Shown: positions 41,129-54,086, counted from the stretch's first letter. The stretch is 64,000 bases of DNA from Paulinella micropora (GCA_009731375.1 BJOX01000030.1:1133143-1197142), one strand, 5' to 3'. Numbers and translations: made by a program. The notes: a model not told the origin generated them from the sequence alone.

Positions 41129-43162
41129 TTGAACTGGAAGGGAGAACAGTGTGGGGTGAAGTATGGACAAAGGGGGAGTTGGGGAAAGGCAGGTGAGGAA
41201 GCAAAGAGGCTAGTTTATGCTGATTTATGCGGGTATCATGCTCGTCAAGACCCCAATTTTCCGTCCATAGACCTAGCACAGGACCCATCACGTCGCCTAC
41301 GCCCTTCCCGTGATTTCCATCTAAGAGTGAGATGAGAAGAATACTGAGAGAGAGGGAGGGAAAGGGGGCGAGTGCACAGCAAATTTCGCGAAAGGATTCG
41401 GCAAAACACGGGGGAAAAGACTCGCTAAATCCCGCAAATAACGGGAAAAAAGGCTCGCAAAGTCCCGAAAAACCCGGTAATGAGGCAGTTAGAACGAATT
41501 CACGGAATGCTGCTGTTTTGCCAGGAATGGAGGCAGGGACCGGACGGGGCAAGGCTGAGACCATGACAGTGCACACTGTCGTTGCTGAGCATGCAGGAAG
41601 GACAAGAGAGAGCAAGAATTGGCCACCATCGCTACTATCTCAAGGTCCGTCTCAGTTAGATAGAGTAGAAGAGAGTCCAGAGTCACAGACACAGCCAACA
41701 CGGGACACACACACCACATCAGAGGGGAAGAGCAGTAAAAAGAACATGCAACACGGAAAAGTGATAGCATTTGAAGACTTTAAGAGAATTAGTGAACAAC
41801 TGAACAATCTGTGTGTGATGGACGACGAAACTGGTGATGTCGTGAGAATGACGAAGAAGGATGGAGAGAGAGTGGCAGAGGGAGATGGATTGTTGACAGA
41901 TGTGTTTTGGGCAGTGAATGAAGTGTTTCTAAAACATGCAGCAGGCACGCCTTTAACCACTAGAGAGACTGTCATTGAGAAGAGAGCAGCCAAGAACACA
42001 AAGAGCACAAAAGCGAAGGAAAATAGACTACGGGATACTAGACATGGCCAAAAACCACAACAATCAATTCGCCCTTTTCATAGTGCGGTCTATGCCCCAT
42101 TTGATGAAGATCTGGCACGAAGTAGAAGAGAGAGGGGGTACTTTGAGCGCATATTTGCGCAAGTTACATTCAGGGGATGCCCAGAGGTTCTTTAGCCCAG
42201 AACAAGCAGCCCAGAAGAAGAAGGAGTTCGACAAGAAAAGAAGAGAGATTGACGGGCATTCTGACTCGGAGGAAGCAGATGAGTATGACCCAGACAACCC
42301 AGAAGACTCCAGAGGTTCAGAAGAAGATAGGGCTTGCAACCCCATAAGTTACAGAGCGTATTGTGAGGCACGCGAAGAACTAGATTGGTTGTAAAAGGAG
42401 AGGTTTGAAAAGGAGAAGAAAGAGAAGCTCGCAGCACAGAAGAAAGAGAAAGATAAGGAGCAAGACCACAACCTCATGGTAGACGACAGCAAGACGGTAG
42501 GTCGAAAGGAAAAGATGATAGTGCAGGATAGTGACATAGCCTGCACCACACACATCTTGCGCAACATTCGAGAGATTGAGCCCGTTAGCTTAGTCACCGG
42601 AAACGGTGAGACTGTAGTGAGAGACATGGGGGAAGCACAATTAACCAGAATCGATGGATCGGGAAAACCAGTTTTGGTGAAGAAGGATATGTTGTTAGAC
42701 ACACGGGTGCCGGTCAACATCATGTCAACGGGAAATTTGGATCACAACCATCACCGGTGTATCATACATCAGAACGGGCAACTACTAATCCTTAAGCACC
42801 CCATAAGGATCAAAGAGAGTGACGTGATCGTCAGGGGGATAATGACACCCGGTATGCTTTATCGCTGGGATAACGAACACGACAAGCCCCTTAACATCAA
42901 CGAGCGTTACGACCCCAAAGTGAGAGAGAGAAAGAAGAAGGCGGGGCAAGCGGGGCGGGAAGCCCCAAAGAGAGAGAAAAAGAGAGCAAAGAAGCGAGAG
43001 TTAGTGAGAATAAGGAAGCTAGAGGCAGTGTTTTGTACTGCATATATCCCGAGAAAGGCAAAGAGGGTAAACCGATTGACATTTATGTCATTCATCAGTG
43101 TAGCGGTCATAAGGCATTACCGAAGACCTATGCATCAGGCAGGGCAATGGGAAAGAAAGTGA
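41129..43162 (+). pseudogene. Copia C gag-protease region, frameshifted
   Basis: Pieces in order: a CxxH-like segment (GEQCGVKYGQRGSW...DLCGYH, 41129-41335); a Lys/Ser-rich linker (41332-42195); and, from 41975 in another frame, a charged region interrupted by one TAA (42392). The last continues into a protease-like block VQDSDIACTTHILRN, where the usual DSGA is changed to DSDIA, and GQLLILKHPIRIKESDVIVRG, which parallels the Copia A protease tail. It ends at the start of the integrase zinc region, where the Copia F LTR (43187) cuts in. Confidence 0.65.
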
Positions 43163-43186
43163 CAGGAAACGAAGATAGAGTTACTT

Positions 43187-43468
43187 TGTAGTAATACTTG
43201 ACACGAACGGTGTTGAAGACCGGAGCACTCTGTGACTTGCTTAGTTTGGCAAATCTGAGATATTTACTAGTGCATAGATTGAGGTACAAAAAGGCGCGTT
43301 CTAAAGACGCGTGTCTTGACTACTGCAAATGTAATCAGTCTAAACTAAATTGTTCAATTCCAGAGACCAATGTCAGTCCTAACAATAATTTCTAAGTCCT
43401 CAATTGTGAACAAGTACGGCCTAATGAATTATAAATACCAATTCTATTCTAGCAATGAAGTTGGTACA
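43187..43468 (-). repeat. Copia F 3' LTR
   Basis: Reverse complement of the Copia B LTR (21661-21950), with ends TGT...ACA, 282 bp. On the minus strand it is preceded by the purine tract 'taggggga' (43471-43478), as expected for a 3' LTR. It interrupts Copia C, showing that Copia F inserted later. Confidence 0.85.
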
Positions 43469-43555
43469 AAGCTCCCCCTAATTCAATAGGACGTAAGAAT
43501 ACAATGTACTCGTAATACTTTCTAACTACTCTATCCTCTACTCATCATGAAAGAG

Positions 43556-44200
43556 TCAAATAGAGTGTCCAGTCAGGCGATCCGCCCCACGCTTAAACAC
43601 CGACGGGCTGATGATCTTCTTAGACAAGATATCAGCGCGATTGTCCTCTGACGGCGTCCAGGTGACTTCTACCTCCCCCTTCCGTATCGCTTCCGTAATA
43701 TGGTAATGTCTCAATGCAATGTGGCGAAGCCGTTTGCCAAACACAGAATTAGGGGTCGTACTCACAATCGCTTGGTTGTCCACCCTAAGCACCGGCACTG
43801 CCAGCAACTCCTTCTTCAACGGGTTTGCATCAGACCACGTCGGTGACCGCAACAAGTTCTGCACCGCTTCGAGATCATGCAACACCTTAGACGCGGCATA
43901 GGTTTCGCTTTCTTGCGTCCCTGTCGCAAGATGTTTCTGAGTTGTTGCCCGATCGCAACCGGCCCCCCTGCAAGAAACACCACTCCCCCTGTACGAGAGT
44001 ACATCTTCTCTCCGTTCCCCAGTAACGAGTCTGAGTCAGCCTGCAACACACTGTTCCCATTAGAAGAAAACTTGACCCCCCTGTTCTTGACGTACACAAA
44101 ATACAGAAGAAGCTGCTCAGCTGCGCAATAATCGAATTTCTCTTTGCTAGCCTGAGGTTCAGCAATACACGCTATCGCCATTCCGCCGATGATGAAAACA
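43556..44200 (-). pseudogene. Copia F RNase H region
   Basis: IACIAEPQASKEKFDYCAAE is the post-RT Copia segment. The RNase H parts follow: SNSVLQADSD-like Asp block, SRTGGVVFLAGGPVAIGQQ, VLRVDNQAIVSTT and RLRHIALRHYHITEAI. One frame change falls near 43880. The preceding RT lies at 46391-47404, separated by the nested Copia E fragment. Confidence 0.8.
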
Positions 44201-44461
44201 CGAAATCAAGTTGGATCTGATGAATGATGTCCTCATCTCGCTCTCGCACGTTCCGATCAATGGTGGGGCTAGTACTACCCACACGCCTCGTTCCGCGCTC
44301 GACTTTAAGTCCACTGCATCATCTCCTCAATGCGCTCGACTACCTGCGCAAGACACTTCCTGCACAATCCAAAGAGAGAGAAAACTCACAACAGAAAAAC
44401 ATTAGTTGACTCTGCGGAAATTTGCGTGCTTTACGTGAGTTTACAGACTTGAGAAATAAAT

Positions 44462-46390
44462 TTATGGATCAAGCTTTACCATAAACTTTCCAACGAGATA
44501 TTCAAACTGATCTTTTGGGACATGTTTTGCTAATACGTCTGCAATCTGTTTCTTTGTTCCTACTTTCACAAAATTTAATTTAATCTTATTATCTCTCTGT
44601 ACGTGGTGAATGAAATGAAGTTCAAGGGGTAAATGTTTAGTGCGTGGTCCTGACATTCCCCTTTCAGCTGCTAAAATAGTCTGAGCGTTGTCCTCATAAA
44701 GCTCTATCGTTCCCGTCTGTGCTATTTCTAATTCTTCCGTGATATGCCTGATAGCTAATCCTTCCCTAATACATTCTGCTGCCGCGAAAATTTCAGCGTC
44801 GTTAGAGCTGAGCGCGATTCTTGTCTGTCGCTTTGACAACCAAGCTACCGGGTCTCCTCCACAAAGCACTACGTAACCTGTGCGTGACTTTCCGGTCTTT
44901 TTACAGACTTTGTGAGCTGCATCGGGCCACAGAGTAATCCGCGGGTATGTTCTTCCTTTTTGAGATGACTTAGGCCCGTGAAATGCGATACCGCGAAATG
45001 AACTTTTCAAAACCTAAAAATCCTTCCTAGTAGGGTATAAGCAAGTCCTGGGTCTATCGTCTGCATAACGCTAGTTGCATTAAGTGGTTGATCTGCGTCA
45101 GGGCGTGTCATCTTTGTTAGAAACAAAAGCTTCCCTACTAAACTGGGTATCGAGTGTTTGCTAAGGCCGCAAATTTCTCCCATGTGTGCGTGGTCATGCT
45201 CAGCACTAGGAGTACTGAATGGGCGAACATCGGCATATCCTACATCTTTTAAAATCTGCTTCTGATACTTCTTCTGGTGCAATAAGGTGCGTCCTCCTTC
45301 CTGAACTATTTCTATCCCTTTAAACTCTTTAGCCATTCCCAATCGTTTGAGAGGGTAGAACTTCTCTAGTTTACTAGCGAAACGTTCGTACGCTTGTTCG
45401 TTAGGAGCTGAGAAAATGAGATCATCTACATGGAAAATACCTATGATAGCGTCTCTTATGGCTTATCCTTTTCTACGAACATACATAGATCTGAGTCTAG
45501 TAACCTGAATCCTAATTCCTCTAACTTAGGGGCTAATATCTCATACCATCTTCTACCGGCTTGCGGCGCGCCATACAAAGCTCCATCTACTCTCCATATC
45601 ATGCCATCATGCTCCTCTCTGTCTATTCCATCTGGTGCATAAGCATAAACAGGATCATGCATGCGTGCGTTTAGATAAGCATTTTTGAAGTCTATACCGT
45701 ATAGCTTATGGCCATGCCATGCAGCAAGCTTAGATAAAAAGAGTAACGAGCGATGTGCGGCACAAGGTACAAATAGTTGATATGGGTTGTAGCTAACTCC
45801 TGGCTCTAGCATATCTCCCCTAAGAGCTAACCTTGACTTAATGAACTTACGTCCCTTTCGTCTAGCTTAACTTTATGTACCCATATAAGTCTCATTACTC
45901 CTTTCTCTTTAGCTTCCTTGGGGTCTACCCATGTGTAAGTGTTAAAGGGCTTTAGAGCCTCTATCTCTTTATCCATTCCTGCCTTCAACTCTTTTGCGGT
46001 TAAACCCTCGTCTACGATTGCCTTTGGTACCTTTAATGTCAGGTACAGTAGCGCAGTGGTATGATCCTCCACGATACTTTCTGCGGACTTATCGGGGTCA
46101 CCGTGCTCTAGTTCTCCAACTGGTCTGACCCTTTCTATCCTACTTTGAAATTCTAATCTCGCTATCTAAAATCTTTTGTACTTGACCGTCGTCGAAAGCA
46201 ACGAAATGGCTGGGCTTAGGCTGTTTACGGACTTTAAGTCTATCTCCCTTCTCGCACGGTTCTAAGATTTTTCCTTCTCGTCTTACTGACTGCCAATTGT
46301 CTCCATACTCTTCCTTGGCCCAATCCTCTCCGAAAGCTACTCTCGGCACACTAACTCTCTCTCCTGTCCAAGAGCTGCTTCCGGTATGCT
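44462..46390 (-). pseudogene. Copia E pol fragment (RT and RNase H), nested in Copia F
   Basis: From right to left: VAFGEDWAKEEYGDNW and PSHFVAFDDG (the same linker as in Copia A), then RT blocks MRLIWVHKVKLDERD, YGIDFKNAYLNARM (catalytic Asp), WRVDGALYGAPQAGRRWYE and a HVDD-type motif near 45425. RNase H follows with KTGKSRTGYVVLCGGDPVAW, IALSSNDAEIFAAAECIR and a TAA at 44462. Several frame changes (45010, 45420, 45820). Its left flank 44186-44404 has TG...CA ends on the minus strand and might be an LTR piece; no LTR is seen on the right. Confidence 0.78.
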
Positions 46391-47404
46391 CGCCTTCAGA
46401 TAAATAAAGCTTCCCACAATCTCCTGCGGTTCGTACTCCAGCCACGCAGGCTCCATTTTCGAACCCTTCGGTAGCCACGGCATCTTTGCCGGCATCCACT
46501 GCCTCCCGTCGCTCCTCTTGAACCGCACCGTCAGCGTGTCTATGTACTGCCTCTGCAAGAGCGTGATAGCATACACCCCCCCAGCCCTTTTGACCTCGAA
46601 CTCGATCGACAAGAGTTCTTTCACCATGCCCAAGTCCTTGACATTGCCCCACTCATGGTCCAAAGACTGAACATATTCCTGCCTGCTCTCCTTGCTCGCA
46701 GCTGCATGTATGTTGTCATCCACGTGGTAAGTAAGGATCTCCGTCTTCCCTGTACCCCCCTGGATTCTCCCAAACAACACCGGGTCAACTATACTCTGGC
46801 TAAATCCCATCTTCTTTTGGGTCGGTACGACCCTGTCATTCCAATAAACATGGCCCGACGGCTTCAAACCGTTCACTCCTCCAATCGCCTCCCATACTGT
46901 ATATGGAGGCACATACCCAGCCGGCGGCTTCAACCACACCGGGACCCTCAGACGTGCGTTCGGGAACGCGCTTTCCTCGTCCATGCTATAAATATCCATG
47001 TCTTGCAGCACGGCTAACGCACACGTCATCCACACCAGCTCCAGCCTGCAGCTAGGTAGATCGACCTTGTCATATTGCCAGGATGGTTGCAGAAAGCCAA
47101 TCCCAGCAATACGCGACTTCGCCTCAACCATTGGCCCGTCCATCGTTTCTCTCTTTTCGAAGTCTACAAACCTCGTCGGCACAAGAGGCTCACCTGGTGG
47201 CTTCTCCGACTTGTGACGTTCCACTATTGCCCCCAGCCGCAAGTGTTTATCAATGTCTGCAAACCTAGACTCATTGAACTTACCGGAGGCAGTCGCCTCA
47301 CGATACGGAACCGGAGCAGTCACCATAAACGCCCCAGACCTAAAGTTGCCCGGCCTAGTACGTTCCTTGTTCCTTGGTTGAGCAACTATATTTGCCTCCG
47401 ACAC
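46391..47404 (-). pseudogene. Copia F reverse transcriptase, 3' end interrupted
   Basis: RVT_2 of a divergent Copia element: LVPTRFVDFEKRE, LQDMDIYSMDEESAFPNARL (catalytic Asp in the usual DxxxAF(L/P)N block), WEAIGGVNGLKPSGHVYWND, ILTYHVDDNIHAA (VDD motif), and YEPQEIVGSFIYL, where it breaks off. The continuation is at 44200-43556 beyond Copia E. The frame is open for more than 330 codons. Confidence 0.85.
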
Positions 47405-47685
47405 AGCTGCCCCATCCTACGCCACTGGGACACCATTCCTGTTCCTCCTATTCTCTGCTCGAAGGACTGAAGAACTGGGAGCACTTCCTCCGCCCCCCAC
47501 CATTCCCTCTGCTCTCCTGGCCACTGCTGCTCCTCCATCCTTCGCTACCCCTTCGTCCCCTTGTATCAGTTGGACAACCCCAGCGTCCCCACCAGCCCCG
47601 CCAACGCCTCCCTGACCCGTCGCCGTTACTGGCAGACCATTGCTCGTCAACTCTTCAATTTCGACGACGTCTTCCGTTAGACCTT

Positions 47686-48678
47686 TTACAACCGCCCACT
47701 CATCATCTGTGAAAAATTTTCCCGAGCAACCCCAGTGTCGTGAAACAAGCGCTGAAACGAAGTCGCCACTTTGCTCGTTGGGTAGAGAGTTGGCCAGCCA
47801 TGCACCGTTGGGTCACGCACCATTATATCAGCAGTCAGTTTGAGCTTTCTTTTGTAAAAACTCCACACCAGATAAGCAGATTGTTCCACATTGACCCCCA
47901 TGAATACCCCAGGCTCCCCCTTTTCCTTTCCCTTCTTTCCTTCCTTGTACATGACGCACAAGCAGCCAAAGGGGTGCAGCATAGAGTAGTGCGGGGGTGG
48001 TCGCCCGTAGAAAGCCTCATGCCCTTTTCTCCCCTGAAGATTGAGTAGAAACACTGCATAGTTGACCGCCAGCGGTAGAAAGTAAACCGGTACAGACCTT
48101 GCAACCAGCAAAGTCGTCGCCAGCCCAAACACCACCTTGTCCCCGCCTCGGCATAGGCATCCTTGTTGGGATCATTCCTCACAGGCAGATGACGTTCAAC
48201 CCCAGTTTGCTTTAAATGTTCCTTTATCCCTGTACTGCGGCCACCCACTCCTTGTCCGTACGAAACTTTTTCATCCGATTCCCCGTCTGGGTCTCAGACC
48301 AAGCTTGCAGCTGCTTCACTTGCTCCAGGGTGGCCTTCTGGTCCCTTGTCTTGCACCAGTGTTCTTCAGTAGCCCAGTTACATTGTCCACAAACAAGTTG
48401 CAGTACGGGGTTTCCCCATACATAGGGAACATGATCCTTCCCGTACCGTCTCCACTCCAATCCTCTCCAGCTTTCTCGCAGACCGTTAGAGACCCACCCA
48501 TGTAGTTGGAGTGCTTCTTCATCTTGGTTGTCTGACACGATGTACAGTCGTGGGCCCCCACCGAACCTTTTCCACTCAGAGTTATATTGTTCATCTTAAC
48601 AAACTGTCGCGCCATCGTGTCACCAAAATGGAATATGTCGTGCAGGCCACCCATGTCCACTTTCGTTGCAGGATTCAT
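47686..48678 (-). pseudogene. Copia F integrase
   Basis: Zinc part GGLHDIFHFGDTMARQF and HDCTSCQTTKMKKHS, then core motifs SGDGTG and LFVDNVTG, KFRTDKEWVAA, and a region with AYAEAGTRW where the catalytic Glu is expected. The tail is HPFGCLCVMYK and PGVFMGVNVEQSAY. Four overlapping frames are needed, so it is frameshifted. A Gly/Ala-rich linker (47417-47650) separates it from the RT. Confidence 0.72.
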
Positions 48679-49855
48679 CGACGTGGTCCAAAATGCAGAG
48701 GGATAGCACTCTCCTTCTTGCCTTCTTGTCGCACAGTCTTAAATCTATACTGGCAGGTCTCCGGATCGAAGTCCCCTACCAATATTTTCTCACTGGGGTG
48801 CAGGTCAATTCTCTTCTTCGTAACGAAGAAACCGTCATCCTGCATCACAATTGCGTATCCCTTTTTCTGTAGCTGGCCAGCCGAGAAGAGCACCCTATCC
48901 AGCGTCTCGAGGCAGTAAGTTTCACCCATCGTCACCTCCTGTGGTACTCCCTCCCCCGACACACCAACGAACATCATCTTGCCCATCGTCGTCGCCCTTG
49001 TAGGTCCATCGATGCCCCTGAGGCACAGCTCTTCATCTTCCATCCACTGTCAAGGTATATTGCCTTCCTGTCATTCTCTTCTCCCCCCCCATCTGCCATT
49101 ATGCTGGCAGGCTCCTCATCAACTGGTGTGTTTGGCGGCTTTCTCTCTTCCTCGTTCTCCTCTCCCCCAGCCTCGCCTTCATTGACCGACAGCCTTTCTT
49201 CCACTCCCGTTCCTACTGTGATGGTAGTCTTCATCTCGTCCCACGTCCCCACCACCCTCTCCGTCGACGTAGATGCTTGTCTTTGCCCTTGCCCACGTCG
49301 TACAACCGCTTGCGGACCCGTCTGGTCCTCCCTTTCTCCACCGGATACAGGTAGAGTCGCAGTCACTGTCTTCTTCTCTTCCGTCGCAATAGTGTACGGC
49401 GGTGGGAACTGTCGCGCTCTTTCTCGCAACATCATTCTCCCGTTGTCATTTATCGCCATGTCCAACGCTTGCATCAGAGCTTCCCAACTCACGTCGATCT
49501 ATTCAACCACTTCCGCCGTTGGCTTTATTCTCAGATCCCGATTGTACCTCGGCATCTGTCCCGTCTTCCCTGGTTCCGGTGATTCGTGAAAGAAGCGAAG
49601 CATTCTCTGGTACGCCAAGTCCGCCCTCATCACCGCGATGGTCGACGCATGCCCACCATACCCTCGTCCCGGAGCAGACGCTTCATTCTCCAGCACCGCC
49701 TTCCATGTCGACTTGAGGCCATCCGTCTGAGTTAGCTTGCAGAAAACCTTGTGGGTCTTCCAGTCCTGCGCCTGATACCATCTGCCGCAGTAGTAGACCA
49801 GCTTACAGTGGCCACACTTCTTAGTCGCAGAAGCCGAGTGGTAACGGAAGCGCAA
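48679..49855 (-). pseudogene. Copia F MYND-like finger, linker and protease
   Basis: From the right: KKCGHCKLVYYCGRWYQ...THKVFC, a MYND-like finger in which one expected Cys is Tyr and the first Cys pair lies at or beyond the 49855 break. QMPRYNRDLRIKPTAEVVE and an in-frame TAG (49499) follow, then DVSWEALMQALDMAIND, an acidic linker, and the Copia protease block AIYLDSGWKMKSCASG with GETYCLETLDRVLFSAGQLQ. The gag expected upstream is missing; plus-strand sequence starts at about 49856. Confidence 0.72.
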
Positions 49856-49860
49856 CTCAA

Positions 49861-50343
49861 ACTAACGCTAGGCCGGGGGAGAAGGCTGGCGGAAAGAAAG
49901 CCAACAACGGTATGCAGGCCGTGTCGTGTCTGGCAGTGACACCCAACGAAATGGAAGTCCCAAGAACGATGGATGCTTACTTGGCGCCAGCTGCGGATGG
50001 GGGAGGCCTCGTGGAGGTTGGGCGGAAGGGTGACGAGAGGAAGCAGGCGTACGCGTTCATGGCTGCTCCTGCCCCGATGTTGTTCATTGGAGAAGAGGAG
50101 GGGGACGAGCCAGGTGAAACGTATAATGGCAAAGTAAATATCGTTGACTTCTGGACGTGCTTCAACAACGCCTGCTTGAGCGAACTACGCTACTGGAAAT
50201 GGTTTTACAACTTCAAAGTGGTACCACCTGACTGGGAATCGTATGTCAAGGGGCTCGAAAGGGAGGTCGGACTGGACGCGCCGGAGGCGATACTAAAGAG
50301 AGCCAGGAGGGAATGCGAATTCTGTGCAATAACAGAGATGTAA
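49861..50343 (+). pseudogene. Gag-like plus-strand fragment
   Basis: The frame reads KKANNGMQAVSCLAVTP, similar in position and sequence to MPPNGMKAVESVRLAPP after the Copia B zinc knuckle. It continues with FMAAPAPMLFIGEEEG and NIVDFWTCFNNACLSELRYW to a TAA at 50343. No domain identified. Probably part of a related element in opposite orientation to Copia F. Confidence 0.4.
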
Positions 50344-50684
50344 TCGGAGCTTTGGAGGCCGACATGCGAGTTACTGGAATCGACATCGATGCAAAGCAGG
50401 TTGAATTCGCGAAGGCTCGTGTCAAGGCGTTCGTGAACCCGACCAAGAAGAAGGGCAAGAAGAAAAAGGCTACCGCTGACGAAGAAGTTGAGGAAGACGA
50501 CGAGGTGGTGGAGGAAAGTGACACATGCAAAGTCTACAAACTTCTTGCAAAAAAGAGGCGCGTTGGCGGAAAGTGACAAGGGCGCGACCAAGGCGATCTG
50601 TTTCACTTGCAAGCAAACCGTGGATCTCGAAGAAGATGACGTTGTGCACTGCGAACAGGACAACCACTACCTGCATGGACAGTT
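50313..50684 (+). pseudogene. Unknown coding block with methyltransferase-like segment and Cys/His motif
   Basis: ALEADMRVTGIDIDAKQVEF and AKARVKAF resemble the SAM-binding end of DNA N4/N6 methyltransferases ('aleaGrrviGieidpeyve.A..R'), but the catalytic motif is not visible. A Lys/Glu/Asp-rich linker follows. After a frame change or a ~50-nt intron near 50555 comes ICFTCKQTVDLEEDDVVHC with HYLHGQ, a zinc-binding-like pattern ending at a good donor (GTAAGTGCC, 50686). The methyltransferase idea rests on a short match only. Confidence 0.35.
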
Positions 50685-51130
50685 GTAAGTGCCCAATTCG
50701 TAGTCTTCCTCCGGTACCGCACCTCCGTGTTCGATAGTTTGCTTCGTGTCAAAAACGACAGCTTCTCCATTCATGTGCACTTCTGCAACGACGCGTTCCA
50801 CACCAAGTGTCACAAGAATCAGGCTGCACTTCTTGCCCCTACTCAGCAGGCTCCGGAGTAACTTTTCAGGGTGTTTCAAGGGAGTCAATCCCATTTATGC
50901 ATAAAAGTGAGCATGGTTGGAAATGATTAAATTGAACTTTTTTACTCTAGTTTTTTTTGTACATGTTTAAACCTGCGCCAGGCGTAGCTTCCTGCCCCTC
51001 ATCCTTTAATTCTGACACCTGTGTGAGTTTTTTGGGCTGGAGACACCCTTTGTACATACAGGCAAAACAGGCAAGTATCTTTGATCCACCTGACACACCA
51101 CCAAACGAGCCTTTTCTATGACCTAGCGTA

Positions 51131-51543
51131 GAAAGAGAAGCAACAAAACAGGGTCAGGGAGATAAGAAAAAACCTGTTTCCGTCAAAAAGGAACGCAGCA
51201 GCTCTTCCTCTAGCGCCACTCCATCTGTTAAACAAGAACAGGACAGTTCCTCATCCAGTTCAGCTCAACCCATCACCTCTACTGCTTCGACAGTTGTTGA
51301 ACAAAAAGGATCTGCCGATATCGCCGTACCGACTAGTGAATCCAGATCAAACCCCATGTTTGTATCTAAACTAGAGTCAACAGACAAGTACTATCAGCAG
51401 ATAGATGAAAGGAGAAAGATGAAGCACAATCGTTTCATATTTGCACTCTTAATTCAGTTCTGTTGCAAGGACAAGGAAGCGGCGATGTCGGTTATTAGGA
51501 CAGCTGGTATCCGGACGGGGTTGAGTGTTTTATTTTATCTATA
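51131..51543 (+). CDS. C-terminal exon of an unknown Ser-rich protein
   Basis: After an acceptor 'atgacctag' the frame VEREATKQGQGDKKKPVSV runs open to TAA at 51541-51543. It has a Ser/Glu/Lys-rich disordered part and a final SKLESTDKYYQQIDERRKM...FIFALLIQFCCKD. It may be spliced to the block ending at 50685. Not recognised; it could be host or element. Confidence 0.4.
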
Positions 51544-51544
51544 A

Positions 51545-51854
51545 ACGTGCGCACAGAGGTTTTGGCACCTTTCGAGAGGAGATTTTGAACTTGAGGGATT
51601 TGCGTGTGGAAGTGGCTTAGAGTTTGTAGCTCGCCAGTACAGGATATGTATTCCCCAGTGACTTGATTTTTAATGATCATATTAATATGTAAATCCAAGT
51701 CGATATATATTGTATGGAAGGCAAACTTTCAAGTTTACTGACTTATTAAATATACCTGATATATTTATATTGATCATAAGTTTCTATCATTGTTAATATA
51801 TACAGGAGTAAAAAACTTAAGTAAATTCAAGTTAATATGTATATATATAATCAT
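51545..51854. other. AT-rich spacer
   Basis: AT-rich sequence with no coding frame, TATA-rich toward the MITE at 51855. Nothing else seen. Confidence 0.5.
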
Positions 51855-52130
51855 ATTGCTGTTGACATTCAAGACAACAACAAAAATTAGTTTTTCATTT
51901 TTGTGTCAGATTTTCATTTTTGTGACAGTTTTTCATTTTTGTGACAAAAATTCAAATTTTCAAATTTAACGGTAACATTTCGCGAAAATTTACGATATTT
52001 TGCGGACGAATATAGCCGTTAATTTGAAAAATTCAAATTTTCACCCAAAATCAAAATTCCAACCAAAACTGAAATTCCAACCAAAACAGAAAAATCAATT
52101 TTTTTTGTTGTCTTGAATGTCAACAGCAAT
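51855..52130. mobile_element. MITE, family A copy 2
   Basis: 276 bp, nearly identical to 11848-12123 and in the same orientation, with the same perfect 26-bp inverted ends. Equal length and very few differences suggest both inserted recently. Confidence 0.88.
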
Positions 52131-52430
52131 ATGTAAAAAAAAAAGTATAAAAAAGTTAAGTGTACAAAAAAAGTTAAGCGTATAAAAAAAGTTGAAAGTA
52201 TTAATCACTCATGATAAAAAAAGTTCAACGTATAAAGAAATTAAATCTTGGGCGGCTTGAAGATATAAAAAAAAGTTATTGTATAAAAAAAGTTTAGCTT
52301 TATAATAAGCTGAGATAGAACTTTGAAGTTTTATATAGAACTTTTTTATAGCTGAGATAGAACTTTTTTATAAAAAAGAAACTTGAAAATTTATAAAAGT
52401 TGACTTGTGTGTTAACTTGAATGTCGAAAA
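52131..52430. repeat. A-rich degenerate tandem repeat
   Basis: Repeated units like 'gtataaaaaaagttaag' (about 17-20 bp) on a poly(A)-rich background, some also inverted (aactttttta). No gene. Confidence 0.7.
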
Positions 52431-52980
52431 TAATATTTTCTGGTAATATGGGGTCACGGGTAACGGCATTACTTAGAGACCGTTAAGGAGACGTGGGAGT
52501 AGCAAGCATTTTCTAGTAATATGGGGTCACGGGTAACGGCATTACTCAGAGACGTGGGAGTGGTGGCAAGTGTTCTCGACTAATATGTGTAACGGGTAAC
52601 GGTGGTATTCAGAGGCGGGGGGTGGCAAGTTTTCAAGTGTTGTCGAATGGCCAAACTTGAAGTCTCACAAGATTCTACGCGCTTACTGTTTAATATATTA
52701 ATACGAGTACGGCGACGACCGTTACTCAGGCTAGTATTTGCATTCTATCCCGAGGTTGGTCGGCGGCGGTTTGAATTCGACTCCTCGCGCGCATAGGGGT
52801 GAGCGCGCTTGGGGGGGAGAAGGGATATGCCGGCCCACCCGGTATATAATGACAATACTTACCGTTCCGGTCTGTCGATTATCCTTGGTCTGGAGGCTAC
52901 GGAGTCACTTCGTTAGGTATTCCTCAGTGTTCATATCGTTAGGACAGTTATCGGTTATTAAATATCGTATCATTGTAACA
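52431..52980 (+). repeat. Remnant LTR (LTR-2), inverted relative to LTR-1
   Basis: Shares 'gcattctatcccgaggtt', TATA-like 'ggtatataatg', 'cttaccgttcc' and the end ...TTGTAACA (52980) with LTR-1. The left part holds tandem 'aatatggggtcacgggtaac' units (52448, 52520 and a weaker third). The 5' end is not located. It may be a solo LTR or an element end. Confidence 0.6.
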
Positions 52981-53318
<338 letters not shown>

Positions 53319-53386
53319 CCGATTGGCGGCGGGGTGGAATGGATGCCTATGTCTTCGGATATGCAGAGCTGATAGACCAAACATAT
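53319..53386 (+). mobile_element. ATCT-tailed short element (type 2), copy 2
   Basis: The last ~65 bp of the type 2 element ('ggatgcctatgtcttcggat', ending agaccaaacat), directly after the N gap and before ATCT. Confidence 0.65.

Positions 53387-54086
<700 letters not shown>

Noticed and set aside
21958-43162. Reassigned stop codons (UAA/UAG as sense)
   Set aside because: All three stop codons occur inside gag frames, while eIF3b has none internally and ends normally in TGA. Decay of mobile elements explains it better.
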